Shown here: positions 24,729 to 33,913 of the stretch, in pieces
Layout of the letters: each line of letters opens with the position of its first letter
How positions within the stretch are numbered: position 1 is the first letter of the stretch
Assembly: GCF_009363095.1 (NCBI RefSeq)
Contig: NZ_CP045295.1
Coordinates: forward strand, 930,001-994,000
DNA length: 64,000 nt
Direction of reading: 5' to 3'
DNA from: Paenibacillus cellulositrophicus
GTDB taxonomy: Bacteria; Bacillota; Bacilli; Paenibacillales; Paenibacillaceae
Notes under the pieces: model-generated
The model's input: only the letters and a program-made list of their open reading frames with translations
Told to the model about the DNA's origin: nothing
Database searches by the model: none
Translations under genes and position numbers: made by a program

Positions 24729-25739
24729 TCAGTCCTGTTCGTCTTTCTCCTGAACGACCGGCATCATCATGCCGTCGTCCATCCCCATCATCGTCACGCT
24801 GGTGGACTCGGGAATCTCATCATGCTGCGTAATATCAACCGGCGTGTCGAATAACGGTTCGGCATAAGCTAGATGCGTCCGTCCGCGCGCCAAGATTTGG
24901 CGGTAATTCCCGCTGTCGCCCTCGTAGCCGTCATGGTCCCATGGAACAAACGAACGGGCATTGCAGTAATGGCACACATACGATCGGCGGTAACGGTCCG
25001 TCGTTCGATTCGGGTAGGAGCGGTGAAACAGGTGTGAATGGAAGAACAGCACGTCCCCGGGCTTCAACGGAACCGGAATCGGGTCCGGATAATGGGACAC
25101 CACCTTCGACAGCGTGTTGACTTCGTCATCCAGGTGACTGACATGCTCCACGGAATGGAGATCGGAAAACGCCTCCTTGGCGTGAACGTTTCCGCCATTA
25201 TCTCCCGGCGGCGGATAAATCGGCTCATGGTTGGAGCCGGGAACCACCCACAGGCAGCCGTTCTCTTCATCGGCGTCCTCAAGCGCGATCCAGGCTCCGA
25301 TCAGCGTGTCGGGATGAGTTTTGATGTAGTATGCGTCCTGATGCCATCCCTGACCCCCTTTTCCCGGAGGATTAAAAAAGATCATGGACTGCAGGGCATA
25401 CACATCCGGACCCGTCAGCGCTTCAAGTACATCGAGGATTCGGGGATGCAGCATCAGCTGCTCCCCTTCCGGGTAAAGGCGGGAGATCATATGAACCCGC
25501 GTTTTTTCGGCGAACTCCGCTTTGAGCGGGTCGGTATCCTCCTCGGATGCCTGCTTGCGCTTTCCTTCATTCTCGATCCGCAGCCGTTCTGCCCACACGG
25601 CGTACTGTTCGATTTCCTTCGGATCCAGCAGCCCCCGGACGATGACGAATCCGTCCCTGTGATACTGCTTATACTCTTCCACCGTTACATAATAACGGTC
25701 CTCTCTTAATTTGGCTTTCGGCACATACGTCTGCCCCAT
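24729..25739 (-). CDS. Phytanoyl-CoA dioxygenase family protein, larger form
   Basis: The 336-residue protein shows the PhyH iron site: GWHQDAYYIKTHP (His-x-Asp) and the distal histidine in FFHSHLFHRSYPNRTTDRYRRSYVCHYCNAR. Between them is AWIALEDADEENGCLWVVPGSNH, typical of the family. It is longer than the other PhyH protein of the window, with an insert around residues 185-215 and an extra C-terminal tail rich in Met and acidic residues. GGAGGGG precedes the ATG at 25739. It lies 104 bases downstream of an AraC gene on the same strand. The substrate is unknown. Confidence 0.9.
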   Translation of the reverse strand: MGQTYVPKAKLREDRYYVTVEEYKQYHRDGFVIVRGLLDPKEIEQYAVWAERLRIENEGKRKQASEEDTDPLKAEFAEKTRVHMISRLYPEGEQLMLHPRILDVLEALTGPDVYALQSMIFFNPPGKGGQGWHQDAYYIKTHPDTLIGAWIALEDADEENGCLWVVPGSNHEPIYPPPGDNGGNVHAKEAFSDLHSVEHVSHLDDEVNTLSKVVSHYPDPIPVPLKPGDVLFFHSHLFHRSYPNRTTDRYRRSYVCHYCNARSFVPWDHDGYEGDSGNYRQILARGRTHLAYAEPLFDTPVDITQHDEIPESTSVTMMGMDDGMMMPVVQEKDEQD

Positions 25740-25843
25740 GGTTGATCCCCTCCACACGCATTGATTATCTTAAGTGTGAAGGATTTCGTAAGCGTTCTCA
25801 ATGGAGAGGACACGGAAAACGGTGGACGGATTTGATATCCGCT

Positions 25844-26737
25844 TTACCGGGAATCTCCATGATCCAGTACGACAAAATGCCGGTTCAAAGGATACGCGGC
25901 CTCATCTTCCTCGATGACGGCCAAATGCCGGAACAACGGATCCGCGAACCGGTCGCGAAACTCCAGGGCCGTCATTCCACGGGTTCGCTTGAACATGCGG
26001 GAGAAATAATGCTCATCGGTGAATCCGACGTCGTAAGCGATCTGCTTGATGGTCCGCTCCGCTTGAATCAGAAGCTGCTCAGCTCTCCGGAGGCGGCGTT
26101 CCAGCAGCGCCTTCTGAGGCGGAATGCCCATCCAGCGGACGAACATCCGGGTGAAATGCTCATGGGTCCAGCCCGAGCTGGCCGCGATTTCTTCAATGGT
26201 AATCTGGCGGTGAAGCTGCTGCTCCATATAATCCATGGCCCGCATGATGGGAGCGGGCAGCGAAGCGGCCGACATCGACTCGTCTTCCTCAATCGCCTGC
26301 CATTCCTCAAGGACGCCCATCAGCAAAACGGACGCCCTTCGCTGCCAGCCGGCCGGCTTGATATGCGCGATCTTCAGCATCTGCTTAAGCATGGAGGGAA
26401 TCAGGCTCCCTCCGGCAATGACCGACCAGTCACGGAAATTTTCCCGATCGTGGTCCGGCCTGCAGAAGGCTTCCCGAAATGCAGCAAATTCGAAGTGAAC
26501 GAATAAGTGCCTTGTGGGAAGGCTAGGATCAAACCGGTACCGGTGCGGTTCTCCGGGGCAGGTGAACACGACTCCCGGACGGTCCAGCGCAAACGGCCCC
26601 CGGTCGATTTCGTAAACGGATCGCGTCCCTGCCGGAAAGTACACCAATTCGAAATCGTCGATCGTACGCATCCCGAGAACGGATCCCGGCTTCACGGCGA
26701 TGTCTCCCATGGCATGAATGACGGGTAATGTAAGCAA
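25844..26737 (-). CDS. AraC family regulator upstream of the larger PhyH gene
   Basis: The 297-residue protein has a cupin-like sensor domain (GVVFTCPGEPHRYRFDPSLP at about residues 55-75) and two helix-turn-helix motifs (ITIEEIAASSGWTHEHFTRMF and IKQIAYDVGFTDEHYFSRMFKR). The start appears to be TTG 26737, ten bases after GGGAGG. It is followed on the same strand by the PhyH gene, so the two may be one unit, in contrast to the divergent pair at 19 kb. It probably senses the oxygenase substrate or a sugar related to the next genes. Confidence 0.9.
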   Translation of the reverse strand: MLTLPVIHAMGDIAVKPGSVLGMRTIDDFELVYFPAGTRSVYEIDRGPFALDRPGVVFTCPGEPHRYRFDPSLPTRHLFVHFEFAAFREAFCRPDHDRENFRDWSVIAGGSLIPSMLKQMLKIAHIKPAGWQRRASVLLMGVLEEWQAIEEDESMSAASLPAPIMRAMDYMEQQLHRQITIEEIAASSGWTHEHFTRMFVRWMGIPPQKALLERRLRRAEQLLIQAERTIKQIAYDVGFTDEHYFSRMFKRTRGMTALEFRDRFADPLFRHLAVIEEDEAAYPLNRHFVVLDHGDSR

Positions 26738-26836
26738 CGATGCACAACCTCCCTAGTCTATGGCCCTCTCGCTGCCGGATCGGAACCGCTCGTTTTAATA
26801 GCATGATACACTATTAAACCGCGCCCTGCAGCCCAA

Positions 26837-26877
26837 AAAAGAGAGATGACCGCATGCCCTGCGGCATCTCTCTCTTT
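26837..26877 (-). terminator. Terminator after the GH127 gene
   Basis: AAAAGAGAGATGACCGC pairs with GCGGCATCTCTCTCTTT. On the minus strand it ends in TTTTTT. A smaller stem (CTGCAC / GTGCAG, about 26898-26918) lies between it and the stop codon. Confidence 0.75.
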
Positions 26878-26948
26878 AGAGCGAACCCGGGACGGATTCT
26901 GCACGCCTTGCGGTGCAGGGTGAGAAACCCTGTCTAGCACAGCTTAGC

Positions 26949-28829
26949 TTATTGATCCTTGAACCGCTTCCGGCTGCCAATGAGCGGGAACTCACCGATC
27001 CGCAGCCGCGCGCTTCCGTAAGGGATCAGCTCAAGCTCCGCCACAGGCTGACCGTTACAGTCGGGATGAATGGGCGGCGTGCCTGCATTGTTGCCTTCCA
27101 TCTTCCAGTCTTTGACCAGCTGTCCTGATGCTGTGATCCGCACGGGGGCTCCATCCGCGGAGAACGGCTGGCTTGGAATATCCGCCTCGGTTACCTCAAA
27201 GCCGGTATCGGCCAACAGGCCGTATTTCCAGGCCGATCCCGGATACAGCTCCCAATCATGGAACTTTTCACGCTCCCGCACCATCTGCCATTGCTCCCGG
27301 ACTGGCAGCACATAGACAAGTGGTCCCCTCTCTACGCTGACCGCATAAAGGTTGCGCGATGTCGTGTTGACGGCCATCGGCAGCGTCAGTTCGATCCCGT
27401 CTCCACTCGCCCACTCGCGGTTGATTTTGGCATAGCCGTTCTCGGTCTGAACGTTCACCGGCGCACCGTTGACCTGGATTTCAGGCTGTGTACACCAGGA
27501 CGGGATCCGCAAGGAAACCGTAAATGTTTCCGGGCGCTCCAATGTGATTGAGATGGAGACATGGTCCCGGAAGGGATATTCTCCGCTGACGGCCAGCTTG
27601 GCCAAGGAACCGTTACCAACCGGGGTCTCGACAGTACACGGCGCATAGGAAACGGCTGCAAGCCCGCCCTCAAGGTCCTTCATCCACAAATGCGACGTCA
27701 GCTTGGGCCATCCTTGGTGCATATTCGCGGTGCAGCAGCCGAAATGCGGCTCCAAGCCGAAAAGGTTCGCGTCAGGCCCGTTCACCCAGCTGCGGGGAGC
27801 GACGTTGCACAAAATCTGGTTCACCTGCTGATCGTACTGATGGGAAGTCCAATCCGGAGAGATTGCCGCCGGCAGCGCATTAAACGCCACTTTCTCAAGA
27901 ATGTCGCCGAACCTGCCGTCGCCGAATATCCGCGTCAGCTGCTCCATCGAAAACATGTATTCCACCACGGCGCACAGCTCGACACCCTGACTCGGGTGCG
28001 TTCCAGAGAGCCACTCGTCACCCGAAAACATGCCGTGTGCCTGACCGTGGTATGTCATCAGCGAATCGATTCCGCGGTGCACAGCCTCCTTCAAGACGGC
28101 ATCTCCGGTCAGTTCGTACAAAACACCCGGCGTCTTGATCCCCATCGCCACATTGACGACATGCGTCGTCCAGTCCCACTCCTCTACCTTGCGCCAGAAC
28201 GGGAAGTCGTAAAAAATATCGGACCAATCCGTCGTCTGCTTGGCCACGATCTCCACCACTTCCAGCAGCAAAGGATCCTGCGTCCTTTTATACAGCCATA
28301 CCAGGCAGAGCAGCATTTCTGCTCCCCGGGTTTTCGCCCAGCCTTGCAGCGGATTCTCTTCAATGGTGCGGCGGACGTAGCCGAAAAATTTCGTCAGAAA
28401 GGGAACGATCCTCTCATCTTTCGTCGCTTCTTCATGCTGCATCATGACCTTCAGCATGATCATGTAATGCCACCAATCGTGCTTTTTATCGACCTCACGG
28501 TTGACGGTTTCGATCCGTTTCGGACCGAAGTGGCCATCGTCCTGTTGACTCGCAAGCGACCATTCAACCCACCGGTTGGCTTTGGCGATCAACCTTTCAT
28601 CTTCTAGCAAATAGGCAAGCGGAAGGAGTCCGTCCAAGTAGTACGGTCCGCGTTCCCAGCTTTCTCCGCTGCCTCCGATCCACCCGTTTTCGGGCCCGAC
28701 ATCCGCCCAATGCTCCTCCAAATGCCCGGTAAGACCTTTTGCTTGAATCATCAATTGATCCTTAAGCCAACCGGAAGGTTTAACCGCGCCAAGCGGCAGT
28801 TGTTCAAAAGCGGTTTTAACGAATTTCAT
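26949..28829 (-). CDS. Beta-L-arabinofuranosidase, GH127 family (DUF1680)
   Basis: The 626-residue length and motifs fit GH127: WIGGSGESWERGPYYLDGL near residue 60, the metal-binding Glu-x-Cys in GVELCAVVEYM, and the Cys-Cys pair in HFGCCTANMHQGWPKL. In characterised members a glutamate and three cysteines bind zinc, one of them acting as nucleophile; all are present here. The enzyme removes beta-L-arabinofuranosyl units from plant glycans or hydroxyproline-linked arabinose. There is no signal peptide, so it acts inside the cell on imported oligosaccharides. The ATG at 28829 follows GGGAG. An AraC regulator gene diverges from it. Confidence 0.92.
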   Translation of the reverse strand: MKFVKTAFEQLPLGAVKPSGWLKDQLMIQAKGLTGHLEEHWADVGPENGWIGGSGESWERGPYYLDGLLPLAYLLEDERLIAKANRWVEWSLASQQDDGHFGPKRIETVNREVDKKHDWWHYMIMLKVMMQHEEATKDERIVPFLTKFFGYVRRTIEENPLQGWAKTRGAEMLLCLVWLYKRTQDPLLLEVVEIVAKQTTDWSDIFYDFPFWRKVEEWDWTTHVVNVAMGIKTPGVLYELTGDAVLKEAVHRGIDSLMTYHGQAHGMFSGDEWLSGTHPSQGVELCAVVEYMFSMEQLTRIFGDGRFGDILEKVAFNALPAAISPDWTSHQYDQQVNQILCNVAPRSWVNGPDANLFGLEPHFGCCTANMHQGWPKLTSHLWMKDLEGGLAAVSYAPCTVETPVGNGSLAKLAVSGEYPFRDHVSISITLERPETFTVSLRIPSWCTQPEIQVNGAPVNVQTENGYAKINREWASGDGIELTLPMAVNTTSRNLYAVSVERGPLVYVLPVREQWQMVREREKFHDWELYPGSAWKYGLLADTGFEVTEADIPSQPFSADGAPVRITASGQLVKDWKMEGNNAGTPPIHPDCNGQPVAELELIPYGSARLRIGEFPLIGSRKRFKDQ

Positions 28830-29027
28830 AGCTCGCCACTCCCTTTTCATCTTCGGTTTACTTCGGCTAACGCTATGAAATATACCATGTCCCCCGCTAT
28901 TTACCGATACCGGATATCAACATGTTTTTGTCCAATCACAACCTCATCATGCAGGCAAAACATATGGCTTCGCCATGTGCAATCCTTTATGATAGAAGCA
29001 ATTCGATTCGAAGGAAGGAGGATCGCC

Positions 29028-29882
29028 ATGTTTCAATTCATCGCTCCGCCTTTGCCCCATTACATTACCTGCGGGGAGGACACCTACCCGATTGGCGGAA
29101 TCCATCCGGACCGAAGCCGCATCGGGGTCTTTGACCTGATCTTCGTGACGAGGGGTTGCTTGTTTCTGGAGGAAGAGCTGACGATGCTCACCGTCCCGGC
29201 GGGACATTACGCCATCCTTCGGCCTGACCGGTCGCACCGGACCGCCCGGCCCTGTTTGGAAGAAACGCATTTTTACTGGCTGCATTTTCAAACCTTGGGC
29301 AGCTGGAACGAAGTTTCCGAGCAGGATTCCTCTTTACCGGCATTTGAAGGCCATCCGCTCTATCAGATCGAGAAATTCTCAATCTATATTTCCCAGCAGG
29401 GAGCCCCGCTTCTCCCAAGTCAAGTGGAAGAGCTCCTCCGCAGGCTGATGCTGCTGCACCCGGAACAGACTGTATCCGCCCGCTGGAAGCAGCAGATCTG
29501 CTTTCAGGACCTGCTGTCCATGCTGCAGCAGACGGAAGGGGGAGAAGTACAGAATCCACATCTGAAGGTGGCGGAACTGGCGGGCGAATATCTTCGCCGG
29601 CATTACCGGGAGCCCATCAGCTATAAGCGGATGTCGGAAGCCCTGCACTTTCATTCCAACTACATCGCCATATGTATGAAAAAGACGTTCGGCTGTACAC
29701 CTCTGGAGTATTTAACGAGGCACAGGATCGAGCAGGCTAAGCAAACTCTGATCCATACCGACGATCCGATCGGACGTGTCGCTGAGCAGACGGGTTTCGG
29801 ATCCTTTCCTTATTTCGTTAGGAGCTTTGCGAGATATACCGGTCATACCCCGAAGTCTTTTCGGCAGCTCTACCGAAAATAA
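29028..29882 (+). CDS. AraC family regulator divergent from GH127
   Basis: The 284-residue protein has an arabinose-binding-like cupin domain (GGIHPDRSRIGVFDLIFV, VPAGHYAILRPDRSHRT) and C-terminal helix-turn-helix motifs (ISYKRMSEALHFHSNYIAICMK and IGRVAEQTGFGSFPYFVRSF, then GHTPKSFRQLY). AAGGAGG precedes the ATG at 29028; in-frame codons upstream overlap the GH127 coding region and are not likely. The 198-base divergent gap suggests it controls the GH127 gene. A strong terminator follows. Confidence 0.93.
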   Translation: MFQFIAPPLPHYITCGEDTYPIGGIHPDRSRIGVFDLIFVTRGCLFLEEELTMLTVPAGHYAILRPDRSHRTARPCLEETHFYWLHFQTLGSWNEVSEQDSSLPAFEGHPLYQIEKFSIYISQQGAPLLPSQVEELLRRLMLLHPEQTVSARWKQQICFQDLLSMLQQTEGGEVQNPHLKVAELAGEYLRRHYREPISYKRMSEALHFHSNYIAICMKKTFGCTPLEYLTRHRIEQAKQTLIHTDDPIGRVAEQTGFGSFPYFVRSFARYTGHTPKSFRQLYRK

Positions 29883-29912
29883 ATTCGGCCAGATGTACCT
29901 GCATCTATGACG

Positions 29913-29955
29913 AAAGGCTGCCCGCATGCTGTGGAAGCAATGCGGCAGCCTTTTT
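29913..29955 (+). terminator. Terminator after the AraC gene
   Basis: AAAGGCTGCC-GCAT pairs with ATGC-GGCAGCCTTT, followed by T residues, 30 bases past the stop. It can also serve the converging isomerase gene. Confidence 0.85.
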
Positions 29956-29986
29956 GCATTCTTTTACATAGGTTCACTCATGTTTG

Positions 29987-30811
29987 TCAGGTGGCTTTCA
30001 CGGATTGGATTCGTTCGAAGTTTTCACGGTATTGTTCTACCGTCCACTTACATACCTGCCACAAATCCGTAACCGGCTGATTGGTAAAAGGCAGCGTGTG
30101 AAGATACCCAGGCGGACCGTATTCCGGCGTAAAGGTCAATTCGGAGGCACCGGCATGCTGCCTCGCATCGGCGATCCGGTTCCACCAGTCAAAATGCCGA
30201 GCGACTTCATGCGCGTACTCCGGTGCCCGCGGATCGGGAACTTGAGGGCCCTGCGCATAACCGACACGCCCATGGATATGTACGGTGCGGCCGATAGCCA
30301 GGTCCAGCTCGCTCTCGAAATGTTCCAGCGTCGATTCGGTAACGCAGCACCAATGGCTAAAATCGGCCGTCAGTCCAAGTCCAGGGACCGCTTTCAGCAC
30401 CTTCCCCGTATCCCAGGGATTAAATAAAGCTCTGCCCCGGTGGGTTTCATGGCCCACCTTGACGCCAAGCTGCTGCTCAAGCTGAACGGCCCGCCGGAAA
30501 TAATCGACCTGCTCTTCCAGAGGAACATAGTCTTTTAAGGAATGCGCAGTAACATGGATCGGCCCAAACGACTTTGCCCGTTCCAATTGTGCTTCGAAAG
30601 AAGCATAGTGGTCCGGCCCTTCGGTAAAAATCATCGCTACATAATCAAGCCCATGGCTTGCGAGGAGCTCCTTAAACCGCTGTTCGTCGTCAGGTCCCGG
30701 CAGGGGCGCCTCTACGCCATCATAACCGGCTGAAGCGATATGCCCCACCTGCTCTTCCAATGTGCCCGTTCCCTCCATGCCCCACAACGCCTTGATCAAT
30801 TTGAGTTTCAT
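29987..30811 (-). CDS. Sugar phosphate isomerase/epimerase-like TIM-barrel protein
   Basis: The 274-residue protein starts MKLKLIKALWGMEG after AGAGGTGG and has the xylose-isomerase-like barrel: EEQVGHIASAGYDGVEAPLP, VGHETHRGRALFN, LGLTADFSHWC, HIHGRVGYAQGPQ and LTFTPEYGPPGY. The Glu, Asp and His residues at strand ends are in place for a divalent metal. Members include inosose dehydratases and sugar epimerases; the exact reaction is open. It lies 178 bases downstream of the ADP-ribosylglycohydrolase-family gene on the same strand and may share its transcript. Confidence 0.85.
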   Translation of the reverse strand: MKLKLIKALWGMEGTGTLEEQVGHIASAGYDGVEAPLPGPDDEQRFKELLASHGLDYVAMIFTEGPDHYASFEAQLERAKSFGPIHVTAHSLKDYVPLEEQVDYFRRAVQLEQQLGVKVGHETHRGRALFNPWDTGKVLKAVPGLGLTADFSHWCCVTESTLEHFESELDLAIGRTVHIHGRVGYAQGPQVPDPRAPEYAHEVARHFDWWNRIADARQHAGASELTFTPEYGPPGYLHTLPFTNQPVTDLWQVCKWTVEQYRENFERIQSVKAT

Positions 30812-30989
30812 CCTTTTCCACCTCTCCCGCTTGATTGGACACCGTTTCCCCCATTGTTTACGATCCTCCGCCCGTTGTCCATGGATCCAAGGGCATGATT
30901 CGTGGATGGATTTGATATGTCTTTTGTTCGATAACATACGGATTCACGCTGGATCGTTCTTAAAAAGAACTACGGCCGACGTCGCCAAG

Positions 30990-32297
30990 TTACGCCTCGT
31001 GATGTGTTTTGCCGGCAAGGATGGTAAATCGGTCGACCAGGTCGCTGATCTGAAACTTCTCCGCGTTCGTCATATACGTTGTGACCGTATCGTGAAACGG
31101 CTTAACCCAATGCTCCGGCACGCCGGATTTCCCGGCGATCGCGCCAACGATGCTGCCGGCCGTCGCAGCCGTACAATCGTTATCCAGTCCCATGGCAACC
31201 GTCTCCGAGATCACCTTGGACACATCGGTCCCCCCGATCATCAGGCCGAACACCGTCAAGCAGGCGTTATTGTTGGCGTGCACGCCCGACATTCCCTTGA
31301 AGCGCTCATCGACCGCCGCTCTGGCTTCCTTGTAATCATGGATTTCACCGCTAACGGCAAGCGCCCACTCCACATCCTTGTAAAGGCTGCATTCCTTCGG
31401 AATTTCGGTCAAGCCGATACGAAGCGCCTGCTCGGGATGATCGACGGCGAACGCCGCGGACTGCGCAGCACTGAAAAACATCTCCCCGTAAATCCCGTTC
31501 CGCCGATGGCTCAAATAAGCATCCCGATAGGCATATTCCGCCGCTTTCGCCGGGTACGCCGGAGCCATGTAAGCCCACGGATCCGAGCGGATATCCGCAC
31601 CGATCCACTGGCAAAACGGATTGTTTACGTCAGCTGCTTGCAGCGCCGGGATGCCCGCCTTCAAATTGTTGAGCGCAGCCTCCTCCGCAGTACAAGCAAC
31701 CGGCAGGTACTTGAGCCAGCTCTTTCCCACATCCTCTGTCGTGAAGTTGAGGCCGTGCTCTTCGGCAATGAGCAGCCCGAGGATCGTATAAGTAATGTCG
31801 TCATCGACAGGGACTTGGGTCAAGCCTTCCAGGGTATATTCATAAAAGGTGCTTATTCCGTAACGGAGATCGTTCGGATTTTTGATTTTGGACCAATAAT
31901 GCTGTGGAGGAAAGGCATCCCCGATATATGCGGCCCATTTCTCCATGTCGCTCACTTCCCAGAATTCCACCGGCGCCCCCAGCGTGCATCCGGCAAAACG
32001 GGCGAGCATCGCCCCTTCGAGCTTTTCCTTGTAGACCGCCTTGTCAAACGATGCCCACAGCCTTCTTGGTCCTTCAGTACGCTGTGCTCGAATGTACGGC
32101 AGATCGTCCGGCTCTCGCTCCTTAAGCTTGGCGTCAATTGGTAATCCCTGCAGTTTCTCCAACGTTTCTTTCATCTTCTCTTCCATGTCGATCCAGGCAT
32201 CGGCCACGCCCCGTCCTCCGTATTCGTGTGCGAGCCGCCCATACTCAATAATTTTACCTGCCAATTCGTGGAGCCTCGGTTCCTTAGGATAAGCCAT
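30990..32297 (-). CDS. ADP-ribosylglycohydrolase family protein
   Basis: The 435-residue protein contains the ADP-ribosylglycohydrolase core: ARFAGCTLGAPVEFW early on, the metal-binding VDDDITYTILGLL, and the C-terminal AMGLDNDCTAATAGSIVGAIAG. These are the acidic sites that bind two magnesium ions. The N-terminal 80 residues are an added helical region. In Firmicutes many such proteins sit beside sugar-metabolism genes and may hydrolyse N-ribosides or other glycosides rather than ADP-ribose. The ATG at 32297 follows AAAGGAG. It diverges from an AraC gene, its probable regulator, with 56 bases between starts. Confidence 0.88.
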   Translation of the reverse strand: MAYPKEPRLHELAGKIIEYGRLAHEYGGRGVADAWIDMEEKMKETLEKLQGLPIDAKLKEREPDDLPYIRAQRTEGPRRLWASFDKAVYKEKLEGAMLARFAGCTLGAPVEFWEVSDMEKWAAYIGDAFPPQHYWSKIKNPNDLRYGISTFYEYTLEGLTQVPVDDDITYTILGLLIAEEHGLNFTTEDVGKSWLKYLPVACTAEEAALNNLKAGIPALQAADVNNPFCQWIGADIRSDPWAYMAPAYPAKAAEYAYRDAYLSHRRNGIYGEMFFSAAQSAAFAVDHPEQALRIGLTEIPKECSLYKDVEWALAVSGEIHDYKEARAAVDERFKGMSGVHANNNACLTVFGLMIGGTDVSKVISETVAMGLDNDCTAATAGSIVGAIAGKSGVPEHWVKPFHDTVTTYMTNAEKFQISDLVDRFTILAGKTHHEA

Positions 32298-32353
32298 ATT
32301 GATAATCTCCTTTCCCAAGATCAATGAATTTCGTTCAAGGATAGTTTATTATA

Positions 32354-33286
32354 ATGAAAACAATGACTTCCGCCGAAAAAGGACTGAAAGCTGTGCAGAA
32401 TCGACCATTTGATTATAAAGTCGTCTCCCAGCCTTATATGCTTCCTTCCGATTTCCCCGTGGATTGGCTCAGCAATTATGTCCAGGGAGACAATGAGATT
32501 ACGTATTTGCACTTTCACAACTGCCTTGAGATCGGCTACTGTCTGGAGGGCTCAGGCGTCTTTTTCGTTGAAGACAAAATCCTGCCCTACACCCAAGGAG
32601 ATGTGAGCATCATCTTTCCGAATCAGCTGCATCTCGCTCAAAGCTTAAAGGGAAAAGAAAGCAGGTGGCATTTCTGCTTTATTGATCCGGGCGCCCTCTT
32701 TTCGTCTGACCCGGTGTCTTCTGGATTCTGGGACCGGGTCGGAACGGATACGTATCCCCGGTTCAACAACATCGTCACCCCGGATGATCACGCTGAGGTC
32801 GTCTGGCTGACAGATCACGCGATGAAGGAGCTGGAGAAACACGGGCCGGGATATGAATCGGCAGTAAAAGGATACATCTGGACGCTCCTGACGCTGATCG
32901 GCAGGCAGCTGCTGCTTCAAGAGAGCGGCACAGCTGAAACTGCGACTGGCGGTGCCGACCGGCGGGCGATGCAGCAAATTTCAAAAGCGCTCGAGTATAT
33001 TTCCCAGCACTATATGGAACCGGTCCCGATCCACCGGTTAGCCGAGCTATGCTGCCTCAGCGTCACCCATTTCCGGCGCATTTTCCACAAGTGCATGGGC
33101 ATGGCTCCGCTGGACTATATCAACAACGTGCGCATTCAGGTTGCGGCTGCCCTGCTGTGCCATAGCGGCAGCAGCATTTTGGCTATTTCCGAGGAGGTCG
33201 GCTATGCGACCTTATCCAGCTTCAACCGGCACTTCAAGCGGCTGATGGGCGAAGCCCCGAGCCAATGGCGGTCCAAAAATAGATGA
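32354..33286 (+). CDS. AraC family regulator divergent from the ADP-ribosylglycohydrolase-family gene
   Basis: The 310-residue protein has an AraC cupin domain (ITYLHFHNCLEIGYCLEGSGVF and GDVSIIFPNQLHLAQSLKG) and two helix-turn-helix motifs (PIHRLAELCCLSVTHFRRIFHK and ISEEVGYATLSSFNRHFKRLMG). The initiation codon is probably ATG 32354; AAGGATAG is about 12 bases upstream. The very short divergent gap suggests direct control of the neighbouring enzyme gene, perhaps also of the isomerase-like gene behind it. Confidence 0.92.
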   Translation: MKTMTSAEKGLKAVQNRPFDYKVVSQPYMLPSDFPVDWLSNYVQGDNEITYLHFHNCLEIGYCLEGSGVFFVEDKILPYTQGDVSIIFPNQLHLAQSLKGKESRWHFCFIDPGALFSSDPVSSGFWDRVGTDTYPRFNNIVTPDDHAEVVWLTDHAMKELEKHGPGYESAVKGYIWTLLTLIGRQLLLQESGTAETATGGADRRAMQQISKALEYISQHYMEPVPIHRLAELCCLSVTHFRRIFHKCMGMAPLDYINNVRIQVAAALLCHSGSSILAISEEVGYATLSSFNRHFKRLMGEAPSQWRSKNR

Positions 33287-33367
33287 CAGAGGCAGCAAAT
33301 ATTTTGTGCTGCGGCAAAATCATTTGTGATTGGCAGGCAATTAGAGGCGCGGCTCAGCCAACTCAAA

Positions 33368-33407
33368 ATGGCGCCCCCTGCAGCCCTTGGGCTTAAGGAG
33401 GCGCCAT
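33368..33407 (-). terminator. Strong hairpin, probable terminator of the DUF488 gene
   Basis: ATGGCGCC-CCT and AGG-GGCGCCAT enclose an inner stem GCCC/GGGC. On the minus strand it is followed by TTTT. It lies 64 bases after the DUF488 stop. Confidence 0.55.
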
Positions 33408-33471
33408 GACGGTCACCGGAATGATATACGAAAGAGTAAACGACTACAACGATCCGGCCAGCCGGCGGTGC

Positions 33472-33834
33472 TTACGACGTTTCAATGATTTCTTTGAGCA
33501 CGACCGCCTGATTCATGGTGGTATCCTTCGCGGCATATAACAGCGTAACCGTGCAATCCTCCGCCAATTCCCGGATTTGCCGTAAAAGCTGGGAAGGCTT
33601 GTCCTGCTGAAGTTCCTGCAGGTATAGCTCTTTGAACTTCTCGTAATGCTCCAGCCGATGCGCGTACCATTTTCTCAGCTCATGACTGGGTGCGATCTCT
33701 TTCATCCATTCGTCGACCGCGGCCTGCTCTTTCGTGAGTCCCCTCGGCCAGAGACGGTCGACCAGGATTCGTTTGCCGTCTGATGCTTCAGGCTTTTCAT
33801 AGACCCGTTTGATATGAATTGGAATGGTGGACAC
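33472..33834 (-). CDS. DUF488 family protein (YeaO-like)
   Basis: The 120-residue protein has the family pattern: IHIKRVYEKPEASDGKRILV, then DRLWPRGLTKE, IAPSHELRKWYAH and LLYAAKDTTMNQAVVLKE. DUF488 proteins are small cytoplasmic proteins of unknown function found across bacteria. The start ATG at 33834 has AAGGAGG upstream. It is divergent from the lipase gene and shows no operon partner. Confidence 0.9.
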   Translation of the reverse strand: MSTIPIHIKRVYEKPEASDGKRILVDRLWPRGLTKEQAAVDEWMKEIAPSHELRKWYAHRLEHYEKFKELYLQELQQDKPSQLLRQIRELAEDCTVTLLYAAKDTTMNQAVVLKEIIETS

Positions 33835-33913
33835 CTCCTTATTAGACTATTCATGCCCAAGCACCCGATCCTTATCCTCTTAATATAGTGTAGGAGTGAA
33901 AGGCGGGATGCGT